From: Paractinoplanes polyasparticus
Lineage (GTDB): Bacteria > Actinomycetota > Actinomycetes > Mycobacteriales > Micromonosporaceae
Assembly: GCF_019710575.1 (NCBI RefSeq)
Contig: NZ_JAHWFK010000005.1
Coordinates: 1 to 64,000 of the forward strand
Length of the DNA: 64,000 bases
Direction: 5' to 3'
A model generated the notes under the pieces. It worked only from the letters and a program-made list of their open reading frames with translations, was not told the origin of the DNA and ran no database searches. The position numbers and the translations under genes were made by a program. Within the stretch, counting starts at the first letter, position 1, and every line of letters begins with the position of its first letter. This document shows positions 60,908-64,000 of the stretch, piece by piece.

Positions 60908-61620
60908 CGGATGCCCCCGACGCCCGCGGTGAGCTCCAGATAGGCCGCCTCGAGCGACGCGTACTCGCCGATCAGGTCGTCCACGCCGGCGTCGGCGATC
61001 ACCCGTCCTTGAGCGACCACGATCACATGCGCCGCCATGTCCTGCAATTCGCTCATCAGGTGACTGGAAACGAGCACCGAACGGCCATCCTCGGCCAATC
61101 CGCGCAACAAATCGCGCATCCAGACGATGCCGGCCGGGTCGAGCCCGTTGAACGGCTCGTCGAGCAGCAGGACGGGCGGGTCGCCGAGCAACGCGGCAGC
61201 GACCCCGAGCCGCTGCCGCATGCCCAGCGAGTAGCCGCCGGCCGCCCGCCGCCCGGCCGCGGCCAGACCGGCCTGGGACAGCACCTCGTCGACCCGGCTG
61301 TCCGGCAGGTCCTGCGAGCGGGCCAGCCAGCGCAGGTGGTTGCGGCCACTGCGGGACGGGTGCAGCGCGTGCGGGTCGAGCAGCGCACCGCTGTGCCTCA
61401 TCGGGCATGGGAGCTCGGCGTAGCGGTGGCCGCCGAGGGTCGCGGTCCCGGCGTCGGGCCGGTCCAATCCGACGATCATGCGCAGCGTGGTGGACTTGCC
61501 CGCGCCGTTGGGCCCGACGAAGCCGGTGACGTGGCCGGGCCGGACGACGAACGTCATCCCGTCCAGGGCGACCGACGGTCCGAACCGCTTGCGCAATCCG
61601 TTCACTTCGATGGTGGTCAT
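60904..61620 (-). CDS. ABC transporter ATP-binding protein (BcrA/CcmA type)
   Basis: A 238-residue ATPase: Walker A GPNGAGKSTT, signature YSLGMRQRLGVAAALL (a non-canonical SLGMR in place of LSGGQ, usual for the BcrA/drug-export class), Walker B VLLLDEPFNGLD and switch SSHLMSE. It leads the ATPase-permease-permease operon and is divergent from the kinase/regulator pair, the common layout of peptide-antibiotic sensing and resistance modules. Confidence 0.92.
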   Translation of the reverse strand: MTTIEVNGLRKRFGPSVALDGMTFVVRPGHVTGFVGPNGAGKSTTLRMIVGLDRPDAGTATLGGHRYAELPCPMRHSGALLDPHALHPSRSGRNHLRWLARSQDLPDSRVDEVLSQAGLAAAGRRAAGGYSLGMRQRLGVAAALLGDPPVLLLDEPFNGLDPAGIVWMRDLLRGLAEDGRSVLVSSHLMSELQDMAAHVIVVAQGRVIADAGVDDLIGEYASLEAAYLELTAGVGGIR

Positions 61621-61665
61621 GCCGCGAAGTTCTACGCAGCAACGCCTAACCCGGGCGCGACGGAA

Positions 61666-61683
61666 GCTGTCATACCGCTGTCA
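61666..61683. promoter_or_regulatory. Candidate response-regulator site between ABC and kinase operons
   Basis: GCTGTCA-TACC-GCTGTCA: two identical heptamers at an 11-bp period in the 87-bp divergent intergenic region. This is the layout expected for the OmpR-type regulator encoded at 62970 controlling both operons. Confidence 0.68.
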
Positions 61684-61707
61684 CGTCCGGCCGGGCATGC
61701 TGTGCGG

Positions 61708-62973
61708 ATGGGCGTCCGGCTGCGTTTCACCCTCCTGTACGGCGTGCTGTTCCTGGTCTCGGGGGCCGGGCTGCTGGCGATCGTCGCGGCCTTCTCCGTA
61801 CGGGCGTCGCGCCCCGCCGGCGAGCCGCTGGACCCGGCGGCGTTGCAACAGATCGATGCGGCCGCCCAGGCACACAACCGGCAACTGGCGGTCGGCGTGG
61901 GAGTGGCCCTGCTCTTCATGTTCCTGACGTCGCTGCTCCTCGGCCGGGCCGCCGCGGGCCGGGTGCTGCGGCCGCTGCGCACCATCACGGCCGCCACCCG
62001 CCGCATCAGCGCCGACAACCTGCACTCGCGGCTGGCCGTGACCGGCCCGGCCGACGAGGTCAAGGACCTGGCCGACACCATCGACGACCTGCTGGGCCGC
62101 TTGGAGGAGTCGTTCGCGGCCCAGCGCCGCTTCGTGGCCGACGCCTCCCACGAGCTGCGCACGCCCCTGGCCACGATGCGCGCCGCGGTCGACGTGGCCT
62201 CGGCCAAGCCGGCGCCGCCACCCGAGGTGGTGCGGCTGAGCGGCCGCGTACGCACCGAACTCGACCAGTTGGAGCGGCTGCTCGAGGGCCTGCTGGTGCT
62301 GGCCCGCACCCAGCACGGTGCCCTCGACGGCCGCACGCCGATGGCGGTGCGCTCGCTGATCCCACCCGGGACGCCGGTCGAGGGCGACGACTTCCTCACC
62401 GTCGGCAACCCGGTGCTGCTGGCCCGGATGGTCTCCAACGTGGTCGACAACGCCACCCGCCACAGCCGTCCCGGCGGCTGGATGCGGGTGACCCTCTCCC
62501 CCGGCGCGCTGCTCATCGAGAACGACGGCCCGCTCCTCGACCCCGGCGAGGTGGCAACGCTGGGCCGCCCGTTCCGACGCCTCGGAGTGTCCCGCACCGG
62601 CGGTGCCGGGACAGGGCTCGGCCTGGCGATAGCCTCCGCGGTGGCGTCGGCGCACGGCGGCTCCCTGAGCTTGCAGCCCCGCCCGACCGGCGGGCTCCGG
62701 GTGGAGATCCGCCTGCCGCCCAGCAGCCAGCCACCAAAGAACGGCAGCCCATCACCCCAACGGAACAGCAGATCCCCGGCCGGCGCGGCGGAACAGCAAG
62801 ACAGCGGCCCGCGCACCCAACACGACAGCAAATCCCCAGCCGACGCGACGGAACAGCAGCACAGCGGACCACGCGCCCAACAGGACAGCAGATCCCCGGC
62901 CGGCGCTACGGAACAGCAGCACAGCGGACCGCTGGACGCGAAAGCGGATGGTGAGCGGGAGGCTGACCGGTGA
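61708..62973 (+). CDS. Sensor histidine kinase with C-terminal 20-residue repeats
   Basis: A 421-residue kinase: two helices (GVLFLVSGAGLLAIVAAFSV and AVGVGVALLFMFLTSLLLG) around a short ~40-residue extracytoplasmic loop, HAMP, phosphoacceptor DASHELRTPLATMRAAVDVA and HATPase (NVVDNATRHSRPGG, GAGTGLGLAIASA). The short loop is typical of intramembrane sensors that work with antibiotic ABC exporters. The HATPase domain ends near residue 340. Beyond it lies a Gln/Ser/Pro-rich tail of three 20-residue repeats, unusual for kinases. Its stop overlaps the regulator start. Confidence 0.92.
   Translation: MGVRLRFTLLYGVLFLVSGAGLLAIVAAFSVRASRPAGEPLDPAALQQIDAAAQAHNRQLAVGVGVALLFMFLTSLLLGRAAAGRVLRPLRTITAATRRISADNLHSRLAVTGPADEVKDLADTIDDLLGRLEESFAAQRRFVADASHELRTPLATMRAAVDVASAKPAPPPEVVRLSGRVRTELDQLERLLEGLLVLARTQHGALDGRTPMAVRSLIPPGTPVEGDDFLTVGNPVLLARMVSNVVDNATRHSRPGGWMRVTLSPGALLIENDGPLLDPGEVATLGRPFRRLGVSRTGGAGTGLGLAIASAVASAHGGSLSLQPRPTGGLRVEIRLPPSSQPPKNGSPSPQRNSRSPAGAAEQQDSGPRTQHDSKSPADATEQQHSGPRAQQDSRSPAGATEQQHSGPLDAKADGEREADR
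62758..62937 (+). repeat. Three 60-bp in-frame tandem repeats in kinase gene
   Basis: Units at 62758, 62818 and 62878 encode QRNSRSPAGAAEQQDSGPRT, QHDSKSPADATEQQHSGPRA and QQDSRSPAGATEQQHSGPLD. Nucleotide identity between units is high, indicating recent expansion. Confidence 0.92.
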
Positions 62974-63635
62974 GGGTGCTGGTGGTGGAGGACGCGGTCG
63001 CCCTCGCCGAAGTGGTGGCCGAAGGGCTGCGGGACCAGGGGATGGCGGTCGACGTGGCGCTCGACGGCCTGACCGCCGCGGCGAAGCTCGACGTCAACGC
63101 GTACGACGTGGTCGTTCTGGACCGTGACCTGCCCGGCCTGAGCGGCGACACACTCTGCGAGATGATCACCAGGCGGTCCGAGCGGGCGATGGTGCTCATG
63201 CTGACCGCCGCCGGCTCGGCCGACGACCGCGTGCGCGGTCTGACGCTCGGCGCCGACGATTATCTCGCCAAGCCCTTCCACTTTCCCGAGCTGGTGCTGC
63301 GCGTGCGCTCCCTGGCCCGCCGCCGCCCCGCCGCGACACCCCGCACGCTCATCGTCGGCGACCTCGAGCTCGACCCCATCCGCCGCACCGCCACCCGTCG
63401 CGGCGCGGGCTTGAACCTGTCGGTGAAGGAGTTCGCCGTGCTCGAGGCGCTGATGCGGGCCGCGCCCGGCTACCTGAGCAGCGAGGCCCTGCTGGAGCAG
63501 GTCTGGGACGAGAACGCCGACCCGTTCACCAACACGGTCACCGTGACCGTCGGACGCCTGCGCCGCAAACTGGGCGACCCCGCAGCCATCGTCACCCTGC
63601 CCAGCGTCGGCTACCGCATCGACGGGCGGCACTGA
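62970..63635 (+). CDS. OmpR-family response regulator
   Basis: A 221-residue regulator: receiver with VLVVEDAVALAEVV, phosphoacceptor Asp in VVLDRDLPGLSGD, Lys in LAKPFHFPEL, and winged helix (LNLSVKEFAVLEALMRAAPG, VTVTVGRLRRKLGDP). GTG 62970 overlaps the kinase stop (GTGA). It probably binds the GCTGTCA direct repeat at 61666 and induces the divergent ABC transporter. Confidence 0.93.
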   Translation: MRVLVVEDAVALAEVVAEGLRDQGMAVDVALDGLTAAAKLDVNAYDVVVLDRDLPGLSGDTLCEMITRRSERAMVLMLTAAGSADDRVRGLTLGADDYLAKPFHFPELVLRVRSLARRRPAATPRTLIVGDLELDPIRRTATRRGAGLNLSVKEFAVLEALMRAAPGYLSSEALLEQVWDENADPFTNTVTVTVGRLRRKLGDPAAIVTLPSVGYRIDGRH

Positions 63636-63678
63636 CACCGGCGTCCGCCATCCGCATTACATCGATGTTTCCGAATGG

Positions 63679-63721
63679 TTGACAACGCTGTCAGCGGTCA
63701 CGCAATCTGGGAGCGCTCCCA
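63679..63721 (+). promoter_or_regulatory. Mannanase promoter with CebR-type operator
   Basis: TTGACA (63679-63684) and CAATCT (63703-63708), 18 bp apart, form a plausible promoter. TGGGAGCGCTCCCA (63708-63721) overlaps the predicted transcription start. The operator is identical to that before the GH3 gene at 13975-13988. Confidence 0.8.
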
Positions 63722-63745
63722 AACCATCGGACCAGAGGTGATCTC

Positions 63746-64000
63746 ATGAGCAAGCGAAGAAGTTGGCTGGGTGGGCTGGCCGCTGCGGTTGTCGTGGCCG
63801 GGCTGGCGCTGGCCGCCACCGGCCAGCCCGCGGCCGCGGCGACCGGGATCAAGGTCAGCGGCACACAGATCCTCGAAGGCAACGGCAATCCGTTCGTCAT
63901 GCGCGGGGTCAACCACGCGCACACCTGGTACGCCGATCGGTTCTCGTCGCTGGCTGACATCAAGGCGATGGGTGCCAACACCGTTCGCGTCGTGCTCAGC
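63746..64000 (+). CDS. Secreted GH5 endo-beta-1,4-mannanase, N-terminal part
   Basis: The first 85 residues of a secreted enzyme; the gene runs off the window. A signal peptide (WLGGLAAAVVVAGLALAATG) ends near AAA. Then GIKVSGTQILEGNGNPFVMR and GVNHAHTWYADR closely match the start of actinomycete GH5 (subfamily 8-like) beta-mannanases. AGAGGTGAT precedes the ATG. A CebR-type box over the promoter implies control by cello-oligosaccharides together with the GH3 enzyme. Confidence 0.85.
   Translation, partial: MSKRRSWLGGLAAAVVVAGLALAATGQPAAAATGIKVSGTQILEGNGNPFVMRGVNHAHTWYADRFSSLADIKAMGANTVRVVLS

Overview
This is about 64 kb of very GC-rich, strongly third-position-GC-biased DNA from an actinomycete. 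Secreted polysaccharide hydrolases with CBM2 and ricin-type modules, AfsR-like STAND ATPases, GTG starts, 1-8 bp start/stop overlaps, leaderless promoters and a perfect CebR-type operator point to a soil actinomycete, most plausibly Micromonosporaceae such as Actinoplanes. That taxonomic call is inference. I saw no convincing tRNA or rRNA gene, no CRISPR array and no intact insertion sequence.

0-9 kb: small regulator/effector modules. A 17-bp tandem repeat at the window edge runs into a TetR gene that is divergent from a drug-type MFS exporter. An esterase and a second TetR gene diverge around two matched operators. A third TetR gene overlaps an SGNH hydrolase gene. A methyltransferase and three small or unknown proteins follow. 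9-18.6 kb: secreted and housekeeping genes: an endonuclease/phosphatase-fold protein, an RCC1-repeat protein, a GH3 glycosidase with FnIII and CBM2 under a CebR box, a gamma-glutamylcyclotransferase-like protein, an aldo/keto reductase divergent from an ArsR-AHSA1 pair, and a subtilase.

18.7-26.1 kb: one tightly overlapped operon with two MacB/LolD-type ATPases and two very large FtsX-like permeases. 26.2-40.3 kb: three STAND (NB-ARC + TPR) proteins. The first two are paralogs and bracket a DEAD-box helicase, a membrane protein, and a GAF-LuxR regulator leading an overlapped metabolic cassette (class II aldolase, HAD phosphatase, DhaL, DhaK). The third has two N-terminal membrane segments and sits beside gene remnants.

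41.4-46.7 kb: a secreted glycosidase-like protein, a secreted trypsin-fold protein that has lost its catalytic His and Ser but carries ricin-type lectin repeats, a GntR/MFS divergent pair and a badly deleted alcohol dehydrogenase pseudogene. 46.7-54.7 kb: a Nudix hydrolase, then a catabolic island in which GntR plus a tartrate/D-malate-dehydrogenase-like enzyme diverge from MFS, 2-hydroxyacid dehydrogenase, FAD dehydrogenase, AtuA-like and DUF4387 genes. This is the best candidate for an undescribed pathway. 54.7-63.6 kb: two complete two-component systems. One is coupled to a double-PepSY secreted protein, the other is divergent from an ABC transporter whose permease carries a lectin-like ectodomain. 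Each has 11-bp-period direct repeats that look like response-regulator sites. Between them lies a degenerate ~90-bp tandem array. The window ends in a GH5 mannanase gene under a second CebR box identical to the first.
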